From contig NZ_CP104003.1 of NCBI RefSeq assembly GCF_025231485.1, positions 4,063,383 through 4,127,382 of the forward strand: a stretch of 64,000 nt of DNA, read 5' to 3'. The stretch's first letter is position 1, and each line of letters starts with the position of its first letter. Origin of the DNA: Salinirubellus salinus. Lineage in GTDB: Archaea; Halobacteriota; Halobacteria; Halobacteriales; Haloarculaceae. The notes under the pieces were generated by a model. The model made no database searches. It saw nothing but the letters and a program-made list of their open reading frames with translations, and was not told the origin of the DNA. Shown one piece after another: positions 51,780 through 59,416 of this stretch. Position numbers and translations under genes: made by a program.

Positions 51780-52990
51780 CGTCCAGTCACCTCCGTCGTG
51801 AACGGCGACGCGTCCAGCAGTCGCCGCTGGCTCGGTCTGAACCGTTCGAGATCGTACGCCTGCCACGCGGCGGCGGCGAGGACGACGACGCCGGCGGCGA
51901 CGTGCCAGCCGGTGAGCGGCGTCCCGAGGCCGTCCGGCAGCGGCGTGACCAGCAGTCGGGCCACGGCGAACGAGACGACGAAGATGCCCGCGCTCAGGAC
52001 GAGCATCGCCGCCCGTTCGCGCCGCGCGGTGGCGTGGACCGCGTAGCCGCCGACCCCACCGAGCAGGCCGACGAACACCGTCGTGAGCCCGCTGGCACCG
52101 CCGGTGAGGTCGAGGGCTACCGCCGCCGGGAGCGCCACCAGCACGCCCAGGACCGACCCCAGCGAGAGCGCTCGGCCGTACAGCAGGGTCCGGCGGTGGA
52201 CGACCTGCACGCCGGCGTAGACGACGGCGACGGTGCCGACGTACAGCGGGAGCACCCACCAGGTCCGGAACGCGAACAGGACCACGAGCGGGATGGCGAC
52301 GACGCCGACCGACCGGAGCCCCCAGCGGAACCGGACGAACTCCGTCAGCGCCAGCCCGAGACCCACGACGACGGTGACCAGCCCGAGCGTCCCGACCGGC
52401 GGCTCGGCCAGCGTCGTCCGGAACCCGAGGATGTTCGCGACGTCCGACCCCGCGTCGAGCAGGACCGGCGTCACGTACGTCGCGGGCGGGCGCGGCAGGA
52501 GCCCACAGGTCGTGCACGGCGGCGTCGCCCAGAGGACGAGCGCCACGACGCCGACCACGACGAGGCCGAGGTAGAGCGCCGCGGTCGCGGCGGCGTCCAC
52601 CAGCCGTCGGTCGGCGTCCTGTCGGTGGAAGTTGTAGGCGGCGATCCCCGGCAGGATGCTCCCGTAGAACAGGAACCCGCTGTCCGGGATGCCGCGGCCG
52701 ACCGTGGCCGTCACGGCGAGCACGGCGACGACAGGGACGACGGCACCGAGCAGGACGGCCGTGAGCAGGAGACGCCGGCCGTAGAACAGCCAGCGCCGCT
52801 GGACGACCTCCAGGCCGACGTACGCGAGGGCGGTGCTCAGGAGGAACACGGGGAGTGCCCACACGCTCAGGAGGGTGTAGACCGCCAGCAGCGAGACGAC
52901 GACCACTCCGCTGAGCCGGTAGCTACGCGCCGTCGCGGCCCACGCGCCGACGAGGAGCCCCAGGACGACCAGCAGCGTGACGAGTATCAT
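51776..52990 (-). CDS. pgsC: PgsC/CapC-like membrane protein, duplicated
   Basis: This 404-residue polytopic protein has around twelve membrane spans. The PgsC pattern appears twice: LLSVWALPVFLLSTALAYVG followed by EVVQRRWLFYGRRLLLTAVL in the first half, and FAFRTWWVLPLYVGTVAVVY followed by VQVVHRRTLLYGRALSLGSV in the second. Bacterial PgsC is about 150 residues, so this is an internal duplication or fusion. GAGGTGA eight bases before the ATG at 52990 acts as ribosome binding site. With PgsB it forms the membrane polymerase; a PgsA-like gene is not visible in the window. Confidence 0.85.
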   Translation of the reverse strand: MILVTLLVVLGLLVGAWAATARSYRLSGVVVVSLLAVYTLLSVWALPVFLLSTALAYVGLEVVQRRWLFYGRRLLLTAVLLGAVVPVVAVLAVTATVGRGIPDSGFLFYGSILPGIAAYNFHRQDADRRLVDAAATAALYLGLVVVGVVALVLWATPPCTTCGLLPRPPATYVTPVLLDAGSDVANILGFRTTLAEPPVGTLGLVTVVVGLGLALTEFVRFRWGLRSVGVVAIPLVVLFAFRTWWVLPLYVGTVAVVYAGVQVVHRRTLLYGRALSLGSVLGVLVALPAAVALDLTGGASGLTTVFVGLLGGVGGYAVHATARRERAAMLVLSAGIFVVSFAVARLLVTPLPDGLGTPLTGWHVAAGVVVLAAAAWQAYDLERFRPSQRRLLDASPFTTEVTGR

Positions 52991-52996
52991 CGCTGG

Positions 52997-53098
52997 TCAC
53001 CTCCGTCCCCTCCCGCCACCACCGGAGCGGACTCCAGCGTGGCTCGTGCCCGCGGCGATACCCCGCACGCCGTCCGGTCGCTGGATTCGCTCTTTCAT
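52997..53098 (-). CDS. Possible 33-residue leader or small protein before pgsC
   Basis: An ATG at 53098 opens MKERIQRPDGVRGIAAGTSH and ends with a Gly/Arg-rich tail six bases before the pgsC start. It is supported mainly by the 19-base element 33 bases upstream, identical in sequence, orientation and spacing to that before the zinc-finger gene at 29228. It may be a translated leader of the pgs operon. No family is recognisable. Confidence 0.4.
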   Translation of the reverse strand: MKERIQRPDGVRGIAAGTSHAGVRSGGGGRGRR

Positions 53099-53130
53099 GA
53101 GTGACTGTACGAATCCCGTGAGCTTTCGTC

Positions 53131-53149
53131 CTCGCTTGGCGGAGGCTAA
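53131..53149 (-). promoter_or_regulatory. 19-bp element shared with the promoter of 29100-29228
   Basis: TTAGCCTCCGCCAAGCGAG on the minus strand, identical to 29260-29278, ends 33 bases before the ATG at 53098. It lies upstream of the pgs operon and is therefore a candidate promoter or regulator site for capsule genes. Confidence 0.5.
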
Positions 53150-53192
53150 CCTCGGGGCGGGGCGCCGAACCCGACCGAGCGGAAGAGTTTGG

Positions 53193-53626
53193 TCAGGTCA
53201 CGTCGAACTCCTCCGGCGAGCGCCCGGCCTCCGCCAGCACGTCGTCGCTGACCTGGATGGGACAGTCCAGTCGCAGCGCGACGGCGATGGCGTCGGAGGG
53301 GCGAGCGTCGAAGGTGACGGCGCGGCGTTCGCCGTCGCGGTACTGCTCGGCGTCGATCTTCGCGAGGAACGTCCCGCCGGTCAGCGCGTCGATGCGGACG
53401 CGGTCGATGGCGGCGCCGAACTCGCCGACCATCTCCACGAGGAGGTCGTGGGTCAGGGGCGGTCGAACGGGTCCCGGTCGAGCGCGTGCTGGATGGACTG
53501 GGCCTGGTCGGTGCTGATGAAGATGGGGACCACCCGGCCGTCGGCCTCGAGCATCACGACCGGGGCGTCGGGTCCACTCTCGGTGACGCTCATGCCCAAC
53601 CCCCGAACCCTGGCCTCGTGCGTCAT
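53193..53626 (-). CDS. Bifunctional nuclease family protein (DUF151, one frameshift)
   Basis: It starts MTHEARVRGLGMSVTESGPD and contains APVVMLEADGRVVPIFISTD and QAQSIQHALDRDPFDRP. After the break come LTHDLLVEMVGEFGAAIDRV, TFLAKIDAEQYRDGERRAV, FDARPSDAIAVALRLDCPI and a short tail. This is the DUF151 order, with the signature DARPSDAIALA. The frames join at GGGG 53456-53459 (plus strand); one more base restores about 144 residues. Plant and bacterial relatives show RNase/DNase activity; the role in archaea is unknown. Confidence 0.87.
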
Positions 53627-53687
53627 CGAACCGAACTCGGACGAGCGGGTATGAAAACTTTTGCCACACCTGCGCCAACCGAACGGC

Positions 53688-54053
53688 GTGAACGGCGAGT
53701 TGTCGGCGTTCGAGGCGGGAACCTCGGACGCCGCGGACGAACAGGACGACGGCACGGCCGACGCGGGGTCGCCCGGCTACCTCGTCGACGTGAAACGCTC
53801 GGCCCGGAAGGCCAGCGTCGAGGCCGGCGAGTGGGTCCGTGACAACGGCACCAGACAGCGGTTCGACTCGAAGCCGCAGGCCCGTTCGTGGGCGCGCGAC
53901 CTGAGCGGCGACCGGACGGTGTGGGTCCAGGACGCCCACCCGAAGGACGACAGCGTCGACGGCTACGTGGTCGCGCGTCGCTGGGACCCGGAGCGGAGTC
54001 GGGCGCGCGAGCAGACGGCCGCCACCGCACAGACCTCGCTCGACGCCCACTGA
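53688..54053 (+). CDS. Small acidic conserved hypothetical protein
   Basis: This 121-residue protein starts at GTG (MNGELSAFEAGTSDAADEQD). A disordered acidic N-terminus is followed by a compact domain: GYLVDVKRSARKASVEAGEW, RDNGTRQRFDSKPQARSWAR and VWVQDAHPKDDSVDGYVVAR. An ATG at 53651 opens another frame and is not favoured. The divergent promoter is shared with the nuclease gene. The family is unknown to me; it is probably haloarchaea-specific. Confidence 0.6.
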   Translation: MNGELSAFEAGTSDAADEQDDGTADAGSPGYLVDVKRSARKASVEAGEWVRDNGTRQRFDSKPQARSWARDLSGDRTVWVQDAHPKDDSVDGYVVARRWDPERSRAREQTAATAQTSLDAH

Positions 54054-54200
54054 GCCACGGGAGGTCACGGGGCCGCGACGTTCATTCCGTTCAACTCCGT
54101 TCAGACGCCCGAATCCGGCGTCGAACGGTCGTCGTCTGCTGAACCGACTGAACGCTCTGGCCCCCTCAAGTGGCCCCGGTCCCTCGTTCCGGGTGCAGCC

Positions 54201-54485
54201 ATGAAGCCGACACGCATCGTGGTCGCGGCGCTCGCGGTCCTCGCGCTCACACTGGGCGTGGGGGCCGCGGCCGCGGCCCCCGACGACGCACCGTCCGAGA
54301 ACGCGCCCGCCGAGGCCGGCCCCCCGAGTGACCTGCCCGGGCCGGTCCCCGAATTCGTGGGCGACATCCACGAGACGGTACGCGGGTTCCTCGACGGGAC
54401 CGTCGAGAACCTCGGGCAGGCCGTCAGCGACCTGACACCGGGTGACGGCGAGACGCCCGCGTCCGAGAACGCGGGCGGTGACTGA
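54201..54485 (+). CDS. Small secreted protein
   Basis: This 94-residue protein has a Sec-type signal peptide MKPTRIVVAALAVLALTLGV ending in an Ala-rich cleavage region. The mature part is acidic and Pro-rich (PSENAPAEAGPPSDLPGPVP), with an amphipathic stretch FVGDIHETVRGFLDGTVENL and an acidic tail. No cysteine or lipobox, so it is released or loosely bound. No family is recognised. Confidence 0.6.
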   Translation: MKPTRIVVAALAVLALTLGVGAAAAAPDDAPSENAPAEAGPPSDLPGPVPEFVGDIHETVRGFLDGTVENLGQAVSDLTPGDGETPASENAGGD

Positions 54486-54573
54486 CGCCCCGAGTCCCAC
54501 GACACGGTGGTCCCAACTGACGCACGCACCCTGCACGCAGTCCTCCGCCGCGGTCCGACCCGAGTCTCCCGTT

Positions 54574-55772
54574 CTATCCACGCCCGCCAGCGAGCCGTGC
54601 GGCCTCCGGCCGCCTTCGGAGTCGCTGCATCGCCAGCGTCCCCAGCACCGGTCCGACGACGAGCGGCGCGAACGCCCACTGCCAGCCGACGGCCCCTTGC
54701 AGCACCGGCACCAGCTGTATCGACACCGTCGTCAGCAGGAACCCGACGGCCGTCTGGAGGGTGAGCGCCGTCCCGACGTAGGCCGGGTCGGCGAGCTCGG
54801 TGACGGCCGCGGAGAACTGCGCGGAGTCGGCCACGATGGTCACGCCCCAGACGAGCAGGAAGGGGAGCAGCGCGACGAGCGGGAGGCCGAAGAACGCGCC
54901 CGCCAGCACCGACGCGGACCCGGAGACGACCATCGCGGCGCTCGTGACCCGCGTCCGGCCGAGGCGGTCGGCGTAGCGTCCCGCGGCCACGGCCCCGACG
55001 CCACCGACGGCGATGGTCCCGAACGTCAGCAGTGAGGCGAGGCCGCTCGCGCCGTCGACGGCCCGCGTCGCCACCAGGTAGGCCGGGAGCCACGTCCAGA
55101 CCGCGTACAGCTCCCACATGTGCCCGAAGTAGCCGAGGTTCGCCAGCGTGGTGGCGCGGTCCGAGACGACCCGCCGGACGGCCGCGGGGTCGAACGGAGC
55201 CGCCGGGGCCTGATGCGGGCCGGGGCGGACGAGCAGTATCAGCCCCGCCGCGAGCACGGCGAGGCCGCTCGCCCCGAACAGGACGAGGCGCGGGCGTCCC
55301 ACGCCGCCGAGCGCCCGCAGGAGGTGCGGGAGCGCGGACCCCACCGTCAGGGCGCCGACGACGGTGCCGATGGCGAGGCCACGCGCCTCGGTGAACCACC
55401 CCGCGGCGATCTTCATCCCGGGCGGATAGACGCCCGCCAGCGCCACGCCGGTCAGGAACCGGAGCGCGACGGCGGGGACGAGCGTGTCGACACTGGCGGC
55501 GAGGGCGGCCGTCGCGCCCGCGCCGGCGACAGCGCTCGCGGCGAACAGGTAGCGCGGCGGCACCGCGTCCGAGAGCGTGAGCGCGGCCGAGAGGAGCGCC
55601 CCACGACGAACCCGACCTGCACGGCGCTCGTGAGGAGGCCGACCTCACCCGGGGTGAGTCCCCACGCGGCGGCGAGCTCCGGCGCGACGGCCGACGCCGA
55701 GAACCAGAGACTCATCGACAGGAGTTCGGCCGTCGCCACCAGCGCCAGCGCCCGCCACTTCGTCGGTCGCAC
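54574..55772 (-). CDS. Major facilitator superfamily transporter (one frameshift)
   Basis: The first part, RALALVATAELLSMSLWFSA and WGLTPGEVGLLTSAVQVGFV, breaks at CCCC 55599-55602. One more C restores GALLSAALTLSDAVPPRYLF and joins the remaining ten spans, including FLTGVALAGVYPPGMKIAAG (the MFS cytoplasmic loop region), WFTEARGLAIGTVVGALTVG and GRYADRLGRTRVTSAAMVVS. Total about 400 residues, twelve spans. I use the GTG at 55772 because the ATG at 55832 adds a hydrophilic, Arg-rich tail; either is possible. The substrate is unknown; sequence resembles cyanate/nitrate-type MFS subgroups only broadly. Confidence 0.8.
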
Positions 55773-55905
55773 GTCCGGTCCCGAGGTGGGGCGCCGACTT
55801 GAACGCCGGTCGTTCTCGCGCGGCGGGTGCATCGCGGCGATGGGACCGTCACCGGCCCGACCGGTCCGGCCCAACGCTTAGGCTCCCTGCCACGAACCCT
55901 CGGGT

Positions 55906-56699
55906 ATGAGTGACAGTCGACTCGTGGAGGAGTGGGAGTACGCCCGTCTGGAGGTCGAGGGACACCGCGCGGACGTGACCATGACCCGGTCGGACAAGCG
56001 CAACGCGATGAACGAACCGCTGCTGGAGCAGTTGCGCGAGGCCATCGAGGCCGCGGACGCCCACGACGAGGTGCGCGCGCTGGTCCTGCAGGGCGACGGG
56101 CCGGTGTTCTGCGCGGGGATGGACCTCGAGATGATGCGTGACCGGAAGGAGTCGGGTGCGACGGCCGAGCGGTTCCCTCGCCTGCTCGAGACCATCGAGT
56201 CGGTGTCGGTGCCGACCGTCGCGGCCGTCAAGCGCGCGGCCCCGGCCGGCGCGTTCGAGTTGACCCTCCCGTTCGACTTCCGGGTCCTCGGCAGCGACGC
56301 TCGCTACGGGGTGCTGGAGGTCCAACTCGGGACGTTCCCGCACGGCGGGGCGACCCAGCGGCTCCCGCGGCTCGTGGGGCTCTCGAACGCGAAGCGAATC
56401 GTCCTCACCGGCGACTGGGTCGACCCCGAGGAAGCGAGGACGATGGGACTGGTCCACGACGTGGTCCCGGACAACGAGGTGGACGCCCGTGCCCGCGACC
56501 TCGCGGACGACCTCTGCGAGAACGCGCCGCTCGGGATGGCGAACGCGAAGGTGGCGCTGAACGCGGCGCTGGAGACGCCGCTCGACGAGGGGCTGGAACT
56601 GGAGCGCACGCTCGGCGCCCAGCTGGACGACACGTACGACTACCACGAGGGGTTCAGCGCACGCATCGAGGACCGCGAGCCGGAGTTCGAGGGACGTAG
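55906..56699 (+). CDS. Enoyl-CoA hydratase/isomerase family protein
   Basis: This crotonase-fold protein of about 264 residues has MTRSDKRNAMNEPLLEQLRE, QGDGPVFCAGMDLEMM (first oxyanion-hole segment), RAAPAGAFELTLPFDFRVLG in place of the usual GGGxEL helix start, VLEVQLGTFPHGGATQRLPR with a Glu at a catalytic position, and the CoA-side YHEGFSARIEDREPEFEG. The open frame continues past 56699 into the next gene on the other strand. An extra G at GGG 56691-56693 would place a TAG at 56697-56699, which I take as the true end. It acts in beta-oxidation or related acyl-CoA metabolism. Confidence 0.85.
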
Positions 56700-57493
56700 T
56701 CGAGCGAGTCGAAGTCGGCCGCGGTCACGCGCGTGGCGGCCTCACGGTACTCGTCCAGCGTCCGGTCGACCCACTCGTGGACGACTGGGTCGCTCGTCTC
56801 GAGCAAGGCACAGGGGGTGTCCTCCTCGTCGTACGGGAGGACGAGTGCGGTGTCGTCGACGGTCACCAGCGAGAACGGGACCGACCCCTCGTACCGGTAG
56901 AGCCTGACAGCATCGGAATCCAGCAGTTCACGGACGGTCGCGGCCGTCTCGGGGTGCGTCCGAGTCACGTCGACGGCGGCCGCTGCGAGGGTTATCTCGT
57001 AGGTCTGTCCCCGACTCACGAGGTCACGCTGCCTCGCGACCGTCTCGGGGTAGACGTTCGCACCGAGGAACCGGACCCTCTCGGCCGTCTGGACGAGGTC
57101 GCCGACCCGCCGGAGGTGGGCCGACGGGTCCGGCGAGTGCGGCACCGTGACAGTCGCGTCCCGGAGGTGTGAGAGGTCGAACGGCAGCGCCGGCGGGAGG
57201 TGCGGGGCCACCGCCCGGAGTCGCTGCGTGGTCTCGACCGTCTCCAGGAGGTCGCCGAACGCGTCGAAGAGGAGCCGACCGAGCGGGGTCAGCCGGTACT
57301 CGCGCCCCGCACGGTCGACCCACCCACGGGCCTCGGCGTCGGTGAGGACGCGCCCGAGCGTCGGCCGACTGATACCGGTCACGTCGTGGAGTTCCGGGCG
57401 GGTGGCGGACCGTTCGGCCAGCGTCTCCAGCACCCGCACCCGGTTCGCGGAGCTAGCGAGGAACTCGACGTCGTCGAGCGGCGTGACGGGCAT
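56654..57493 (-). CDS. Winged-helix transcription regulator, paralogue 1
   Basis: This 279-residue protein has an N-terminal winged helix-turn-helix (DVEFLASSANRVRVLETLAE, HDVTGISRPTLGRVLTDAEA) at about residues 7-65. A helical ETVETTQRLRAVAPHLPPAL region and a C-terminal sensor-like domain (FLGANVYPETVARQRDLVSR, YEITLAAAAVDVTRTHPETA, VRLYRYEGSVPFSLVTVDDT) follow. A 260-280 residue paralogue with the same plan lies at 58563-59351, with the halocyanin and a membrane protein between them. The C-terminus overlaps the end of the enoyl-CoA hydratase by about 46 bases, which may again reflect an indel. Confidence 0.82.
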   Translation of the reverse strand: MPVTPLDDVEFLASSANRVRVLETLAERSATRPELHDVTGISRPTLGRVLTDAEARGWVDRAGREYRLTPLGRLLFDAFGDLLETVETTQRLRAVAPHLPPALPFDLSHLRDATVTVPHSPDPSAHLRRVGDLVQTAERVRFLGANVYPETVARQRDLVSRGQTYEITLAAAAVDVTRTHPETAATVRELLDSDAVRLYRYEGSVPFSLVTVDDTALVLPYDEEDTPCALLETSDPVVHEWVDRTLDEYREAATRVTAADFDSLDYVPRTPARGPRCVR

Positions 57494-57564
57494 ATCGCTC
57501 TCTCAGCACGCCGACGAGCAAGAACACGCGCTCGCCGCACGCCCGGACCCGGTCCCCGAGCGGG

Positions 57565-58065
57565 CTACGCGAGCACCGTGACGGCCCCGCGCATCCCCAT
57601 CCCGCGGTGCGGGGTGCAGTAGTACCGGTGGACGCCGGGCGTCTCGAACCGGTGTTCGAAGACGTGGCCCGGTCGGTCGGTCAGCGGGCCGCTCGTGAAC
57701 GACCCGTCCAGTGCGACCACGTCGTGACTGCCACCGTGCCCGGACCACGCGAAGCGGACGGTGGTGCCGGGTGAGACCGCGACCGCCGGGGGCGCGAACT
57801 TGAAGTAGCCGAGCGACCCCTTCGACCCGACGATGACCGTGACCGTCTCACGGCCGCGCCAGTCTTCGGTGCCGGTGTAGGTGCTCACGCCGTCGAACCA
57901 GGTGCCGTAGTCCGGTTCCGAGCCGAGCGTCGGCTCGGTCGGGGACCGCGTCGGCGTGGGAGTGGGTGTCCGGCCACGCGCGCCACAGCCGGCGAGCGTC
58001 GTCGCCAGCACCAGTGCGCCCGTCCCGAGCAGGTAGTCCCGTCGGCTGATGCCGATCCTGTCCAT
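57565..58065 (-). CDS. Halocyanin (blue copper lipoprotein)
   Basis: This 166-residue protein starts MDRIGISRRDYLLGTGALVL with a twin-arginine leader and lipobox LAGC. A Thr/Pro linker is followed by a plastocyanin-type domain with VSPGTTVRFAWSGHGGSHDV (first His ligand) and HRYYCTPHRGMGMRGAVTVL (Cys, His and Met ligands). It is a membrane-anchored extracellular electron carrier in respiration. It is flanked by two paralogous regulators, which suggests regulated expression, perhaps by copper or redox state. Confidence 0.93.
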   Translation of the reverse strand: MDRIGISRRDYLLGTGALVLATTLAGCGARGRTPTPTPTRSPTEPTLGSEPDYGTWFDGVSTYTGTEDWRGRETVTVIVGSKGSLGYFKFAPPAVAVSPGTTVRFAWSGHGGSHDVVALDGSFTSGPLTDRPGHVFEHRFETPGVHRYYCTPHRGMGMRGAVTVLA

Positions 58066-58075
58066 CTCGCACCTC

Positions 58076-58483
58076 CTACCGCGAGCGAGCGACGAGGCGT
58101 CGCTCGTTCAGGAGCAGGTAGACCAGCATCGCGACGAGCGCGAGCTGGACCGCCTTGTCGACGACGCCGAGTGTGAAGTCGGGCATCCCCTGGAGGTACC
58201 ACATCGCGACCTGACCGAGCGTGAACGGGATACCGAGCGCGTAGAGCGCGCGTCGGTAGACGTTCAGCAGGAGGCCGAGGACGGCCGCGAAGAACACGAC
58301 CGCCGCGAACCCGAAGGGGAGGAACCCCTGCGTGAGGTAGAGATACGCGTGGATCCCGCCCGTCACGGCCGCGAGCCCCGCGACGACCCAGTGGGCCGTC
58401 GTCATCGTCTCGGCCCGGTAGCCGAAGCCACCGAGCGTGCGTCCACCGGTCGTCTCAGTCGCCGTCCGTACAGTCGCTGCCAT
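58076..58483 (-). CDS. Four-span membrane protein next to halocyanin
   Basis: This protein of about 135 residues has AHWVVAGLAAVTGGIHAYLY, FAAVVFFAAVLGLLLNVYRR, ALYALGIPFTLGQVAMWYLQ and AVQLALVAMLVYLLLNERRL as membrane segments. The short loop carries GIHAY, which recalls haloarchaeal DUF7475-like proteins. The start may be the ATG at 58483 or the later one at 58405 (MTTAHWVV). It shares the transcription direction of halocyanin with 10 bases between them, so co-transcription is likely. A redox-partner role is only inference. Confidence 0.7.
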   Translation of the reverse strand: MAATVRTATETTGGRTLGGFGYRAETMTTAHWVVAGLAAVTGGIHAYLYLTQGFLPFGFAAVVFFAAVLGLLLNVYRRALYALGIPFTLGQVAMWYLQGMPDFTLGVVDKAVQLALVAMLVYLLLNERRLVARSR

Positions 58484-58562
58484 ACCCCCAGAGACGACCG
58501 CTCGGAGCATCACGATTCCCGGTGAAAACGTTCCACGACGTGAGCACCTGCCACGCCGCGAC

Positions 58563-59351
58563 TCACCCGGTGAACGCCGTGGCCGTCACCGGTTCGGCCC
58601 CCTCGACGTACTCGCGGAGGGTCGTCGCCACCCACTCCCGGACGGTCGGGTCTGTGCTCTCGACGAGACCACGGGGGACGCCGCTCTCGTCGAGCGGGGC
58701 GACGAGCGCCACCTCGTCGACGAGACCGAGCATCACTGGCACCGTCCCGTCGTACCGGTAGACGTCGACGCAGCCCGACGCCAGCAGGTCCGCGGCGAGC
58801 TGGCGTAGCTCCGGGTCCGACCGGGCCCGCTCCAGCGCGGCGGCAGAGAGGACCGCCACCTGTCGCTGGCCACGCCCGGTCGAGCGCCGGTGCTGGCGTT
58901 CGAGCGACTCGTGGAACACGGACCCGGCGAGGACCCACGAGGAGTCCGCGCCGTCCAGCAGTCGCTCGACGCGCCCGACGTGGGCGAGCACGTCCGTGTC
59001 CGTCGGGAGCGTCACCGTCGCGTCGGCGAGCAGCCGCAGGTCGAACGGGAACGCGGGGAGCCACTCGGCCAGCGACTGCAGTCGCTGCATCGTCTCGACC
59101 GTCTCCAGCAGGTCGGCGAACTCGACGGCGAGGGCGACCCCGAGCGGCGTCAGCTCGTAGACTCGACCACGCTTCCTGGCCCAGCGTCGCTCGACCAGGT
59201 CGTCGAGCGTCCGCGTGAGCGTCGCCTGCGCGATGCCGGTCCGGTCCCGCAGATCGCCCCGGGTCGTGGCACCCCGGTGGAGTGTCTCCAGTACGTGTAC
59301 CCTGTGTGCCGAGCGAGCGAGGAACTCGACGTCGTCGAGTGGGGTGGTCAT
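58563..59351 (-). CDS. Winged-helix transcription regulator, paralogue 2
   Basis: This 262-residue protein opens MTTPLDDVEFLARSAHRVHV. The HTH segment (GDLRDRTGIAQATLTRTLDD, LVERRWARKRGRVYELTPLG), the ETVETMQRLQSLAEWLPAFP helix and the C-terminal VDVYRYDGTVPVMLGLVDEV match paralogue 1 (56654-57493) almost segment for segment. It is therefore a duplicate. Both are on the same strand, flanking halocyanin. They probably bind related operators. The ligand of the C-terminal domain is unknown. Confidence 0.85.
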   Translation of the reverse strand: MTTPLDDVEFLARSAHRVHVLETLHRGATTRGDLRDRTGIAQATLTRTLDDLVERRWARKRGRVYELTPLGVALAVEFADLLETVETMQRLQSLAEWLPAFPFDLRLLADATVTLPTDTDVLAHVGRVERLLDGADSSWVLAGSVFHESLERQHRRSTGRGQRQVAVLSAAALERARSDPELRQLAADLLASGCVDVYRYDGTVPVMLGLVDEVALVAPLDESGVPRGLVESTDPTVREWVATTLREYVEGAEPVTATAFTG

Positions 59352-59416
59352 GCCGACTCGACAGGCCACCGGCGGGCAAAAGCGCGCGTTCGCCGGGTGC
59401 TCGGTGGCCCTCCGTC

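Noticed and set aside
53651..53700. ATG at 53651 (MKTFATPAPTERRE) as start of the small acidic protein
   Set aside because: It opens a different frame, which becomes Arg-rich and lacks the acidic composition of the genome; the GTG at 53688 fits better.
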